Shown: piece by piece, positions 20,336 through 32,570 of the stretch
Position numbering within the stretch: the stretch's first letter is position 1
How the letters are laid out: the number at the start of each line of letters is the position of its first letter
From: Hyaloperonospora brassicae
Taxonomy: Eukaryota; Oomycota; Peronosporomycetes; Peronosporales; Peronosporaceae
Reading direction: 5' to 3'
Length of the DNA stretch: 64,000 nt
Assembly: GCA_947650285.1 (NCBI GenBank)
Contig: CANTFL010000353.1
Span: 62,001-126,000, forward strand
Notes under the pieces: generated by a model
The model's database searches: none
What the model saw: only the letters and a program-made list of their open reading frames with translations
Told to the model about the DNA's origin: nothing
Position numbers and translations under genes: made by a program

Positions 20336-20829
20336 TGTACAGCGAACAATTGTCTTACTCCATATCTACGATTCATCAATCTGAGAGCAATGAACGATTT
20401 CAACGATCTCCCAGTCCAGCGAATGTGCTGATACTTGTACGTGCATATCCACCAATTGTTTGCCAGCGCGGCCTTAGACGGAGCGCGAACCTTACTGCTG
20501 TCACATTATGCTTGATCTTTCTACTACAATCGTCCTTGGGGCCTATAGATTTCATCCAGTGCCGATCTAGCTGTGTGTTCTCTTTTTCCCGACTATCATC
20601 GTCTCTTTGGCCTTCAAGATGTCCCTGAAGAGTCTAATCGATCTTCCTCCATCAGCTGGGCGAGATTAATTTACTTCGATCCGTTATTTACGTTTGCCCT
20701 TCGAAGGTTCGCACCCTTTTCTCCCCAGCACATAAGTAGTGATCATGCCATGAGTGGATTGTCATACTGCGGCCTCCACGGTGGCCTCACTGTTTCATCG
20801 ACTGGAGAGTCTAACCGTGATCGTATGGT

Positions 20830-22230
20830 TTTATAGTTACATCTACGAGGCGTTGCGTGATTCGGAAAATCGTGGAAATTTCTGGAATAGAAGCTGAACT
20901 TGTAATTTGACCGGATCTAAGCTGCGCCAAAAATTTCTGTCGCTTCGACCGGTTGTTGAACTCCTGACGGGGTATCTCGAGCTTATGAGGTAATATGAAA
21001 ATAAGCTGGACCGGAAAGATAAGCAATCTTACAAAGTCTAAGACTTAAATGACGAGGTCAAGCTTATTAAACATGCATTATGTAAGGCAGTAACGCCACA
21101 TAGTAGATGCAAAAATGGTTTTTTGAGTGGGACCACACCACTCGTACATGGCTTAGGACCATGAGCACGAAGTCGCTTCTCTCCGCGTTACTCGATGTCC
21201 AAGGTCTTTTAGCTGGAGTCGAGTCAGGCTACCCGGGATGCCGACGCCGAATACTACAAAATTATCAGCAACTGCGATCAGAAGGCGATCCATTACCTCA
21301 AAAAATAGCTATGAATATTTCCTGCACAACAGTTCTCTTTGGAAGATGGCTGATCGTGACACTGAATTGGATCGGTTGTGAGGTGATATCGCGGATCATA
21401 ATATCGAATATAAGCGTCTCTTGGATCTGATCATATAGGGAGAGGATGATCGCGATCTTGCTGTCGATAAGTGGGACAGCTATCGTGATCATACGGTACA
21501 GCTTGCTTCTGGTCTCCCGTCTGCTTCACTTCCGATAACTCCTTCTCTCGGACGGATGGGATCATCGGTGAGTAACAAACTTCCCTCGGTGTAAAACGCG
21601 AATATATTCCGCTAAAGCGCCAACGGACCCGTGATACAACTTCTAATTCGGATTTATATTTCCCTTATGTCCCGACAAAAGCGTCGCTGCGATCTTATAA
21701 ATCAAATGCGTGCGTCATGACCACGCAATCCGGAACTTCGGCACGATCTGCGGTACCAACGCAGTTGATGGAACCAGCGAGATCGGCCAAGCCATCGCTA
21801 TTATCTCGATTAAAGCCGTCTGATGATCCATCGCGATCGACGAAGCCATTGCGATCATCTTACTTAAAGTCGTCTAACTATCCTGCGCGATTGGTCAATT
21901 TAGAGCACACAGCTAAACTTATACCGTCTATTAGCCAACGGGACCGAACAAGCTTCTCGATTAGCTCAATTTATGCCGCCATATCAATTTAACGCAAGTG
22001 GCCAAGTCAGCGCAACTTTTAAGCAACGCCGTCTGATATGTAAGCGTGACCACCTCAATTAAGCTGTATGAGAAGCTTAAACGATCTGTCGCGACAGCGC
22101 GACTGAAGTATCGATCGCTGCCTGATGCGATGGAGGGATCTTCCCTATTAAAGCAACTTGCCACTCCGAATTTAAGCTGCAGAGCACAATCGAAAACTGT
22201 AGGTAAGTCTCAATCGTCCTAGACTACCCC
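20830..22230 (+). pseudogene. Stop-laden coiled-coil coding remnant, copy A
   Basis: Reading across frames on the plus strand gives heptad-like, charged peptides such as RPVVELLTGYLELMR, ENKLDRKDKQSYKV and DLNDEVKLIKHALCKAV, then DHNIEYKRLLDLI. A 91-codon Ser/Arg/Pro/Lys-rich frame follows at 21717-21992, with repeats of ARSAKPSLLSRLKPSDDP type. Stops interrupt it throughout. Two readings are possible: gag of a plus-strand element, or an antisense coiled-coil ORF next to the 3' end of the minus-strand element bounded by R2 and R3. The partner in copy B is 58218-59618. Confidence 0.4.
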
Positions 22231-25200
22231 GAATTCAACAAAAAATGTTTCTAAGGACCGGCCACGTTCTCAGCGAGTCAGCAGGATTAAAACTAATTAT
22301 CCTCGTCTTCATCCATCATGAAAGGTATTTTTTTAAGATCCCGCTCTCTCATCGCTTTAAGTATCACGATATACTTCTCGTCGGCTTGCTTATACTGCTA
22401 TACCTCCCGGACTTGGGTCATCTCCGTCCACGATAGTTAGTGGAAATACTTTAGATGATCTTATCGATCACCTTCTTTTGTCACCAATATACACCCTATA
22501 TTTACTGTCAAAATCTTGAAAGTTAATCGTATAGGTGACCATTCCAGTGATATGTCGGGAGAAATCAGTTTACCCAGTGATAACTGGGAGTGCGTCCCTA
22601 AGTCATTACACCCCTTGGCCTGCCACCAGCATACCGCGCGAATGGTTGATCCCTGGGTACCGATCGCGCCTTCATGAGCTGTCCGTTCAGGTAGATCCAC
22701 ATTTGTCGCGTCGATTCAGCTTCACCATAATAATTGGACTGGGCGTGATATTCTTCTTGAAGCATATATTTAAGGCAAAACATTTGGTTTTCTGGTATTA
22801 GCGGTCAAGAATATGACGTCTCTGACTCTTTACAGTTATACAAATCAGTTTTGTTTCTCAAATCAAATCAATTCGCTGTAAAGCTAAGAACCTTATAACA
22901 TTTACAATCGCAACGTCGAGATCGTCTCTTGCAAGGTCGCCGGAAGGTGATTTATGTATTTATCATCGATGCACCACTAATTTATAAATATCCATCGTCA
23001 TACATTGCGGGAGTTTACCCACATGCACCACATCTCGAACTAACAACGTCAAGCCGATCCGGAGCTGGCCAAGTTCTATCGAAGACGTAAAAGCGCCTAT
23101 TGCGGTCTGGTCCCCATCAGAAAACGGTTCATTGATTTATTCTCCAAGGGATTATCGATTAATTTCGCGATCTGAACATTCTGCTGGACACTTTCTTCCT
23201 ACACTTCCCGGCACCTTCGAGCAAACCAATGTGGTATTTAGGCTTGAGGTGTTACATTATTCACATTCTTAGCTTAATCAATGATAATTCTTTGAAGATC
23301 TAGCGTATCCATAAAGCGATCAATATCGATCCTCGATCTCGAGCATCATGGCTCGTCGATCACCCGCAATTCTGGCAGGTTATGTTTGCTGTAAATTCTT
23401 ACGATCTCTTATTTTTTGTCATGCAATAAGCATTTTCTCCTTGGTTCTTTGTTCTTCATTGTTTTTAAGCATGTTTCAATTGTTTTTGACATTTTGGCTA
23501 CGGATGAGGCCCCATAAGGTCATTCAATCGCCCAAATAATAATGTCAATCACATTCTACCTGCTTATACAATCTCCTTACTTACTTTTTCCCTATCAAAA
23601 TCCGATTTTCGTTTCACTCGTACAATCCGAACCTCTTCAGGTTAAAAAGTCTCTTTCCTGCTACTGCATCATTTTAAGTTGACTTTTTCTCGCCTGATTG
23701 CAATCGAATGCTTTAACAAAGCGGCAGAATATAAATTTGTTTTTTCCACCCACTATGGATCACTTACACTTTTCCTATGACCAAGACATGTCTATGCACG
23801 CGTCCCTTGCGCATTCTTTGTCCCAATCGAACCCAATATATTTCACAATTTCAATGTATCCTCTGCCAAATTCAATTCCTCGCTATCTCCCCGAAGCAAC
23901 TCTTTGTTAAATCGACGTGATCCACTTCGTACACCTTTCGCCGTTCTGCATGGAGTTCTGAAAACATCATTGCCACTTTAAATCGTTTCAATATCCACTT
24001 GGTATAGCCTGGTAGGGGTGCCCGTGATCGCTAATTGTGCAGCGTAATCGCAACACTTGTAGTTTACCCCCTAAACGATCCGTCCCAAATATGAGCTAAA
24101 TCCCAATTGTATTTGTCATTTACACGATCTGCATAAAGCCGAACCTACGATGCACAACTTTGTCCGGCGAATAGCGAAATAAATTACGTCGGTCTGCTCG
24201 ATTTTAGATCGTGCTCTTTAGGCGGTCGTTTACCACGACTCTCGTACGTTGATATAGACGCTTTGTGCCATAACGCCGCCTTTATGAATCGCAATCCGAC
24301 AATATACTTCATATACAGGCGACCCTTGAAGCTTATTATCTTTTAAGGTCGCCTGTGGTCTCAACCATGAGTAAGATAAAATGGTGTATTTTACGAACCC
24401 GATTGTAAGTTGGTTCGATCGCGCAGCTCATTGAACAGCGAACTTATTCCAATCTTCTGAATTTTTATTTGTCACTTACACCTTGATCTCCCTTGACAAA
24501 GATTGAAACAAACCTTCCTCCGCGTCATTTGACAGTGGCCTATGCTCACTGGTGGCTTGATGTTTTGACCCTTGATTCGATTAAATGAGCGTATAGAAAT
24601 TGGCATAAATTCTGATTCCCGATCGTGGCGGATCGTCTCGCTGGCGCCAATATGTTTGAATACGCATTTTCCTAGATTTTTAGCGATCGTCTGTGCTTCC
24701 AGGACGCGCTATCTTTCGCGATTTAGCATAAAAACAAAAAACTAAGGTTACCAAACCTCGTATTCCCTTTTATTGATCTTGGCAACGACGGGATATGATC
24801 AATAGCCAGAATATGCACCAGATACGTTGCTTGTACGTTACCTGAAGATCTACCGCGATCACATGGGCTCCCTTTGACTGTTTAACAACCGATGCATTCT
24901 CTCACGTAAAGTTGCACAATCTTATAAAAAACTCGCCAATGAAACTTTACCCTGACTTGCTTCTATGTGCGGCCTATACATCTGTTCTCTAATAGCATGT
25001 GTAGCAGTGATAAAGATTGCCTGACCGCTAATACAATTCAATCCGCAAGGTCTTCAGCTTTTGCGGCCGATCAAGGGCAGAAAATACTATCCCCCCTGAT
25101 CGACTTTTTTTCCGGCGCGATTAGGGCGCAAATTATTGACCCCCTACTTTTAATTTATCTATGTCTTCGATTAAAAACATCCTTAAGTCGTCGATTTAAC

Positions 25201-26750
25201 GATGCTTTCCTTGCGCATGTTTAGTACGTTCGATGTGTAGTTGTTGTACAATCCCTCCTTGTAAGATTTGGGGTAACAACGTCTTCTAGCGGTAGATCAG
25301 GTAATTGCATCCAACTTTAACGGTGTTTTACACCTTGTTCATATTTTCACAGCTCAAACGAGCAATCGGGTTAAAGCAAATCTTGGTGTCCTTGATCGGC
25401 AATCACCACTTAATCCTTACCTTTCTGTAGAGCTCCACTAACCAGTCGATCCGCACTCTATTTTAGTCGTGCTTCACATGGATATAAATGGAGGTCTGAT
25501 TTTGCCAGAGATTTCGTATCCCTTAATGTCGCAGCACTTGCATACTGGGTGACTTGCAGTAAGTTCCCCCATCCATTTGCCTAATCACCAAACAATAATT
25601 TTATCACATGATAATTGTTTTTACTCTGGCTGGCTCGAAGATAAAAAAAATAGAAGTGATCCTCTGTATTCGGCTTCTTATAACATCATATTAGTGATGA
25701 GCTCAAATGCTGCAGATACGATCTTCTATTTAGGTGATATTCATGTGATCGCGCTGAAGGCTTAGCCCTTCCTCTTTCTTTCTAGCTGAGCCACTGAAAC
25801 GGGCTACTAGAAGGCTATTTTCGTCTTCTATCAGGGGGAAGGAACATGCTTATCATTTGTCGCGGCTGCTTTCGTGGTGCATCGCGATCAATATTGCGTC
25901 CGCGTCCCTTCGAGCAGTGATACTCGCAGCCAACATACCCAGTATCTCGTCTTCGACTTTCTCACAACGTTAGATCTCCAATTTCTGTTTGATAGTAACG
26001 CAGCCCATATATCAAATCTTCTGATGGGGTTGAACATGGCATAGTAATTGGTCAAATCTGCAGTCATACAGCCCCAGCGCACAAACACAAAAATCGGCGA
26101 GCTAATTAGGTGAAGCGAGCTAGTATTGAAATTAATTATGTATTCGAATCGCCCTTCGGTTTCAGTTTTTCTTTAGACTTTATTGAACCCTCGCAATGAA
26201 GGTCCTTTAGAGGTCTCCCTGAGCCCAGCAACATCAAATACTCTCTCTTGCAATCAATTCAACGAATAATTTGGATCAGACGCTCTGCGAGCTTTTACAG
26301 ACCACAGAGCGCAGTATACACTTAGATGTAATAATAGTGGTGCCTTTGGATTCAACCCACCGGCTTGTCACGTAGACCAGTTTTCAAAAAAGGTGCCTAT
26401 TCACGAGACTCCAAATGGTACCTGTTACTGAGATTTACCGGACCGTTGGCGAAGAGGCTACTTCTGTCGCTGGTAGCGAGCGTGACCCATAATAAACCTT
26501 TAAACTTTTGGCGCTCCCATTCTAGAACTGTAAAAGCTACACCTCTCGAGCTTCGGCGGCAGGCATAATGTAGCCCGTGCAGATACTAAACATAAGTGTA
26601 TAAGACTTGAACTTAAAAATTCTGCACTGTATTGGATTATACCTTTTGCTATGTCCCAGAGCCAATTTAAGTAAATATCTGTCCTTCTACTTGTTCTTTG
26701 GACAAAAACCTAATATAATCGACGTTCTATCTTCTGACGCTCTGCACGAA
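22231..26750. other. Degenerate sequence, no coherent gene, copy A
   Basis: Only short frames with no recognisable motif on either strand. A minus-strand frame at 22598-22783 (TRQMWIYLNGQLMKARSVP) and one at 25888-26088 look coding-like in composition but I cannot assign them. If the minus-strand element between R2 and R3 is real, its RT and integrase should lie here, and I could not find them by eye. Confidence 0.4.
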
Positions 26751-26754
26751 AACG

Positions 26755-26985
26755 GGAACTTACCGACCTCTGGTTTTCCGCCCTCCACTCTACCGCCCTC
26801 TATTTCGCCGATCCTCACATCGCCGACCTACACTTCGCCGACCTCTACTTCGCGGACCTCCGCTTTACCGACCTCCAGTTCACCGTCCTTGGATTCTTTG
26901 ATCTCTAGTATGTCTTCCTTCAGATCGCCGACCTTGGATTCGAGTCCTACATTATGTCGACCTCCAGTTCGCCCAGTTGTACAGA
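26755..26985 (+). repeat. 15 bp minisatellite, second type
   Basis: About 12 units of roughly ACCTCCACTTCGCCG follow at a 15-base period, with some longer spacers near the end. The plus strand reads as a Ser/Thr/Pro-rich pentapeptide repeat within a 128-codon frame (26607-26993). The minus strand reads as a Gly/Glu/Val-type repeat in one frame. It lies between the duplicated block visible in copy B and the minus-strand protease remnant. Confidence 0.85.
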
Positions 26986-27463
26986 TAGTTTGAAAGGGAA
27001 CACTTCTACATCACAGATATCCGGAACGTCTATAAATCAGAACAGCTACCACGGGATCAGTCTTCCCGAGCGCTATTGGTATTGATAGCACCGATTGAAG
27101 CACCCCGTCTCGAACCGAATGCCTTCAATAATATCTCTTTTAGTTGATATCTCCAAAGGTACTTTCATTTATCATTGATATTCCATTGTAATTCGATATC
27201 GATCGAATCGTGGCGGACTCGTGCCTTTTCGTCTCCTCCTTATATAAATGGAATGAAATTCGCGTGGGGTCTTTGTATGTCGGACGATCTTTCAGTGACC
27301 CTTTGCATTCTTTGGCTTGCTTTTTTTCATTCTTTCCAGTGGCTTCCAACGCAAAAGTTTGATATTCACTTTACCACCGCGATCTGACCGACACATATCC
27401 TGGTGATGGAGACACCACGTTGGCTGCCATCCACAAAGCTAATGGGGCTCATTACCTTTTAAA

Positions 27464-27880
27464 TTACTTCGATATCGCTGAAATTAGTGAGCTGCACATT
27501 TTTGTTTCGGCAGGTCCAGGGATTACTGTTGGCACCCACGCCGCATATCGACTGACCCGCAATTTAGCTTTAGGAAGGGTGATCACAATATTCACGTCTG
27601 TCGATATTCTAATAGGAATAGTTACATATTGATCGTTCAGATTGATCGCTGGTGTCGCCGACCGGTGCAGTGGTCTTCTCTCTGCCAAACCAATGCAAAT
27701 ATATTCTGGCAAAAACAAAGTTTGTTGGCCAAATCTAGACGTATGTCCGCCGGAATCACAAAGTACATTCCCAGTGTGGCGTCTTGGCCGACTTGACCGC
27801 CAGCCCACACGTTAAAGAAATACACGAGCAATTCGTTCAGTGTGGTATTGATTTTTGTTCTCCCTACCGTCATTTAGGCA
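27464..27880 (-). pseudogene. Minus-strand retroelement protease-linker remnant
   Basis: The minus-strand frames give LLVYFFNVWAGGQVGQDATLGM followed by FVIPADIRLDLAN (27637-27873). After a frame change they give RRPLHRS, NDQYVTIPIRIS and AAWVPTVIPGP (27464-27670). Retroelement protease regions of oomycetes characteristically have a VWVG, GQDAILGMDF, VPAGIRLDLADG-like order, followed by RRP and WVPTVI motifs. I base this on general family knowledge, not on a search. The catalytic Asp strand would lie to the right and is not readable. Lies between R2 and R3. Confidence 0.6.
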
Positions 27881-28597
27881 TTCTATTTAATCCCTATACA
27901 CCCTTGAATTTGACTCTCATCAATCATGCACCTTACCTTTAGAGAAAAGGTAGTAACGACGATCCATATTTCTGAATCAGATCGAAAATCATAGTGGCCC
28001 TTTCATTATTGAACTTGCCCACTACTTTCGCTTTCTTGAACCACTAATCGAGGGGGGGGGGGGTATTTTCAATATACACGTGACCTTCCCTGGAGCACGA
28101 TTAAGATCCATCTTCACATGCGATCGGGCGTACTCGTACACTCTTTTCACACTTGACATTGCAGAAAAAATATGGAATTGCCGTGTACATTAGCGATCGG
28201 GTCGATCCGATACTTAAAATCTTATCCTTCTATTGCCTTTCAACAAATGCATAAATGCAGAGCCTAGAACGATCGGCTCGTACTAAATTACATCCTGGCG
28301 AGAGTCCAAATTTAAGATCTCCTCCACCTTAAGCGGCAACATTCCAGCGGGCTTGATGAATACGACCGCCGCTTGCGGATAAAATGGTAAAAGCCCTCCA
28401 GAGGGCACTTGTCACTCTCATGTACCTCTCCGCAATCTGCGCGCACTTAAAAACATTATTCCGAAGGATGCCCTTTTCGACCCCAATTCTGATAATTTAA
28501 TCGCATCCGGTATCCTCGGTCGTCATACTTGTTCGAAGAGCGATAGGAACACGCTCTCAATATATCTCCGAAATATGGTGCTTCACATCAATCCACA

Positions 28598-29255
28598 TCA
28601 ATCTGCCGCACGCATAGATCTTGGTCCGAAATCGCATGATCGGACGTGGCTGTCACTTAAATGCGACGCTAATCCGTGTGCGCATCCGATCCTTTTAGCT
28701 CGAAATCCGATTCGCTGTTGTCCCTTTTCACCCGGATCGCTCACACCGCTCAAGTCAACTTTGATAGCTCTAAATAAGGGGACAAGATCAATTGCTGATG
28801 CAATTTTCCAAATCCGATCGACGGGTTCACCTGGAGTACTTCCAACCGTTAATAGGCGCACAGAGTCTCTTACATATCGTCAGAGTCCGCCACTCACACT
28901 TGAGTAATTTGCTTGACCGAATAACGATCGTCTCCTGTCGCGATGTATTATTTCTCATCATCACACCTGACTGCCAGCTATCCTTCTCTGATCGCAATCT
29001 TGACCCGGATCGCTGCAACGTTGAGTCAGTATAAAGATTCCAACGGAGTCTATTCCTATCTCTTACGCGCATGGTAGTATGGTCCATCCACTGACACGCC
29101 ATACCATCGGAGATTTCCATATGCGACGAGTATACCGGCTCGGTTACGTATATTAATTCCACGTCGGTCCTAGTTTTTAGATCGCGGGCCACCAAACCTT
29201 TTTCTTCGTCAGGCGCTTGATCATGTACGAAAGCTACCGTGACCTTGCTAATCAA
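28598..29255 (-). pseudogene. Minus-strand coding-like remnant, possible gag/pol linker
   Basis: Two overlapping minus-strand frames have protein-like composition. The frame at 28598-28861 reads DRIWKIASAIDLVPLFRAIKV. The frame at 28827-29255 reads GLVARDLKTRTDVELIYVTEP and then HMEISDGMACQW. No known motif is visible. They lie upstream, in minus-strand sense, of the protease remnant and so would fall in the gag or gag-protease linker of the same element. Confidence 0.3.
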
Positions 29256-30195
29256 ACTTCGGGCTTGATATCCGTCTGTATCTCTACAAATGATTACCTT
29301 CAGTTCTGCAATAAACGAGATACGAATGCGTTGAGGAAATAACCTGCTATGCGGTAGAGATTACGTGGAATCTACCAACGAACGCCTCAGATTTGTCTGC
29401 CCTGAATCATCAGGATCTCGACCGGTTCGGATTCTACAATGACTTATTGACCACCGTGCAATCCAGCAGATTTTATCTCTATGTCTGGGGTATTAGTATT
29501 TAGAGCTTATGCTTTATTAAGGCTATGACTCGAATATATCGCTTGACGGTTTCTATTCTGTTATTCTGGGTCATTTCGTTTATGGAAGCATTGAATTACG
29601 ACGACATATGTCCTTCGGTGGAGATGTCGCATCTCCATCGGCACCGGATGACTCACCTTTTTATTTATTACTAAATCCTTCTGCGAGATCGCGCAGATGC
29701 GTTGGCTCTCTATACCAAGCAACATCCGATAAATGAAAATCGAAGCATCTGGTTTTATCTTGGACTTAACTGAGGCGTACTGCGGCGATTCGGTTTGATA
29801 TCCTTTTAAAACATCTGCGGTAGCTGCACTCGCTTGATATTCGAATTCGATTCGTCCGTCAAAATGGGTCAATTTCCATACAATGATCGACACGCGTTGA
29901 TCAGTTGATCCTAATTACACTCGAAAGGTAATCAGAGTCCAAAGCTCGCTCGACGAATCTAGCATCAGTCATATCTGTATGATATTATTAATCTCGTACA
30001 GTAAAATCAATGCTAACGCTGGATTTGTAATAAACCCCTGAACCTTTCCGATCAGCTCAAGATTTAGTATATGGGGTACCGGCTCATTTGATAGCAATGC
30101 GTTTAACGTGTTGAAATTTATTTCCTCTGCCTGCTTGTCCAGTTACCAAACTTCTATCCTTACATAATCATCCATGAGCTTGACCGGTCACGCCA

Positions 30196-30543
30196 CTACT
30201 TTTGTAGTTCGATCGTGTTAATCCAGTTCGTGTAAATTTCTCTCACTATCTCCAACTTCGAATCTTTTTTCTTCAATATTGCGCCAGTATTCTTGGATGG
30301 ATCGTGTTTGGGTTTGAAATACAGGTTTTCATCCTGTGAATCCTGCTTTGTAGGACGATCCGTATAGGTCCCCGATCGTGCCCTAGGATGGGGTACGATT
30401 TTCTTCCAAATCGAGCGATCGATCTCCCTCATCAATTCTCTTGTCATCCAAAACCCTCCTAAAACTTTGATCATCCGTGGATCCTTTGGTGCTCCACATC
30501 TGCGACGATTTCCATGTCTCTCACGCTTCCATCTCAGGGTCAA
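30196..30543 (-). pseudogene. Minus-strand gag-like remnant
   Basis: A 115-codon minus-strand frame is rich in Lys, Arg and Asp, with RMIKVLGGFWMTRELMREID, IWKKIVPHPRARSG, and a Lys-rich end. It starts about 95 bases from repeat R3. If R3 is the 5' LTR of a minus-strand element, this is where gag should begin. Composition fits a gag N-terminus, but no diagnostic motif is present. Confidence 0.35.
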
Positions 30544-30636
30544 TCTTAATCCTTACATCTTTACAGATACGAACAGTGAAATCCCGAGTCACACAAATAT
30601 AAGGGTACGCGCGCTACTGTAGTTAAGTGGCGATCA

Positions 30637-31137
30637 CAAGTTTGTGGCGATATTGACCCTCCACTGTCTACAAACGACGGCCGAATATCAGAGGGATACC
30701 CCACTCACGTGCTTGATTTGTTCCTCACCTTGTGCACTTGTCGGTTGGGAGGGCTGCACTCTTCCAGGTGAACTCGTGTCGATGGAAACTCGACCGCATT
30801 TGGGATAGGCTGGTGATCTTGTGGAAATCTTTACACGATCACAGGTATGCTTGTAGGGTGCTTGATATGAGTCAGCCTGATCTCAACGAGATCGCCTTTC
30901 CAAAGTAGATACTTGACCTTTTCGACCTTTTGACCACTTGAGCCGTCTCGAGATCTTGTATCTTGTTCTCTACTGTGCTGTTGCGTCCGATCACAGTTGG
31001 GGAGTGTGCCTTGATCATTCTTGTTTTCTAGCCGAAGGAAATACATATATCACTTGCTCAAATTATGCGAGTTATCCTGACGTCGGGTGGTCAGGAATCC
31101 AACCCGGAGGAGAAGTCGACATGTGTACTTAGAAGCA
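30637..31137. repeat. 500 bp repeat R3
   Basis: Nearly identical to R2 and in the same orientation. Its minus strand has a 71-codon frame (30831-31046) with DTRSRDGSSGQK, KYLLWKGDLVEIRLTHI and TSIPVIV. It is followed by a short GATCGCGATC tract (31265-31345). Confidence 0.75.
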
Positions 31138-31790
31138 CATTAAACTATGTTTAATGCTAAACCAATCAACTAAGATCAACCCATATGCTTACCGAAGGAT
31201 CCGTATCTACTGACGTCCTCCAGTACGACGTGACCCTCTTTATTTAATCTTCTACTTGCGGGGCTCAAATCGCGTGGTGTGGTGCACACTTACCTGATCG
31301 TGATCGCGTAACCGATCGCGATCAGGTGCGCGAACGCGATCTCCATTGCAAAATTGCTCGATCAATTTACCACAGAAATAAGATCCATCAAGTTCAAGTT
31401 GCCGTTGCTCATCGTCATTATGACTAGCCTAAATGCCGCCGTCTAGCTAGATGATGTATCTTATCAAGGGTCATCTCTTTACTCCTTCCGTACTAAGAAG
31501 TAAATATCTTCAAGGTATGGGTCAAGGCGCGTGCATCGGTTCTAAATCATCAGACTGAACGTTGAGTTGACTCACAAATTCCAATTCTTAAGCGCCTTCT
31601 TCCCTCAACAGATCCGCATGTTCAGAGTCTAGCTGGTGAAGCAAGGTTACCTTTTCTAGAGACGCGTCAACTTTTTTTGTGTTAAATAAGGCGACGGAGG
31701 AATGCTGTCAGATCTTCCAATGCGGACGGAATGGACCAAACAGTATTCTCACCCACGGTCGAAGTATACGTTCGACCGTGCTTTACGTTG
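31138..31790. other. No gene seen
   Basis: Contains the short GATCGCGATC tract at 31265-31345 and otherwise only brief frames. It marks the right edge of the composite retroelement block. Confidence 0.45.
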
Positions 31791-31914
31791 AATCATATAA
31801 TTAAGATTAGCGCTCACGCGCGGCGTGGAAGCTTTCGCAGTCATCATCGTCCAGCACGTTAATGCCGGGTGAGAAAGTTGCGGTCGTTGAAGGGGACACC
31901 GAAGTGCTACCAAG
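31791..31914 (-). pseudogene. gag start of a truncated minus-strand chromovirus-like element, with primer site
   Basis: On the minus strand TTGGTAGCACTTCGG (31898-31912) follows the LTR end, a primer-site candidate beginning TGG. About 35 bases further the translation is INVLDDDDCESFHAARER, which aligns with the gag start of the nested chromovirus (INILDDVDGDSFHGARES at 1366-1419). Coding is lost after about 31795, so only the first 20 codons remain. Confidence 0.65.
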
Positions 31915-32570
31915 TGTACGGTGCACTTGTATCTATGCACTGATTCAGTACGTAAAAAGATCTAACTGAAACAGTTCGGGTCAGTGCTCGGTTAGCTAAC
32001 GTACACGCTACGCTAGAGGAAGACCCAGGATAAAAGCGACTGCACTTAGTCATGGAAAAGTGAAATGTATTGATGTGATCTAGTCCTATAGTGTCTTGTC
32101 TGATCAGTCCTACCATGTAGTGGTGCAGTAGACTAATCTTTAAGATGATGACTGCCGGTTCAATTCCCTCAATGTGTAAAAACCCCTGGGATGATAATCG
32201 TAGTACAATTCCCACAGTAGCTTAAAATCCTGTCACTACCTCTCATAAAACATGGTTGGAATTTACCGGATATAGTGGGTCTTTCGCATACCCGAATATA
32301 CATAAAATTAACCAACCTATCAGTCCTATCTTCACTATATTAACATAACAACAAGTATCGTGACCGTCTCCCCACCACATATTGCGGTCGTCTATCAACA
32401 TTTTTTGAATTAATATATTGGCCTAAATAGCCTAATGAGTAGAGCCTTGAGTCACTTCAAATATATCGCTGATCTCAGTAAAAAGTGTAATGACAATATT
32501 GTGCTAAATATCTACTTTTAACATTATTATTGTCACTGATTATTACATGCAACAGGCTCACCCCGTTGCA
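31915..32570 (-). repeat. LTR of a truncated minus-strand chromovirus-like element
   Basis: Read on the minus strand it starts TGCAACGGGGTGAGCCTGTTGCA at 32570, matching the nested element's TGTAACGGGGTAGCCCGTTACA including the terminal hairpin. It ends CCGTACA at 31915. The length is 656 bp, longer than the 435-439 bp LTRs at 881 and 8166, and the middle is not obviously alignable. With the primer site and gag start it shows a third member of the family in the window. Confidence 0.65.

Larger units (their letters stand above)
10727..26613. repeat. Duplicated block, copy A (part with visible partner)
   Basis: From 10727 to at least 26613 the sequence is collinear with 39098-64000. The offset is 28371 up to about 12200 and then 37387-37392, the change being the 9.0 kb non-LTR insertion in copy B. 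Only a few 1-4 base indels shift the register. Identity is uneven. For example, 13130-15600 is almost unchanged, while 10730-12400, 20640-20840 and 21540-22160 carry many differences. The partner sequence runs off the window, so the right end of copy A is unknown; 39097 is the maximum. Confidence 0.95.

Noticed and set aside
26607..26993. Ser/Thr/Pro-rich 128-codon frame as a cell-wall-like protein
   Set aside because: The low-complexity part is simply a 15 bp minisatellite, which stays open in several frames.
28050..28063. Run of 12 G
   Set aside because: A simple homopolymer tract in decayed sequence, prone to sequencing error and without context.
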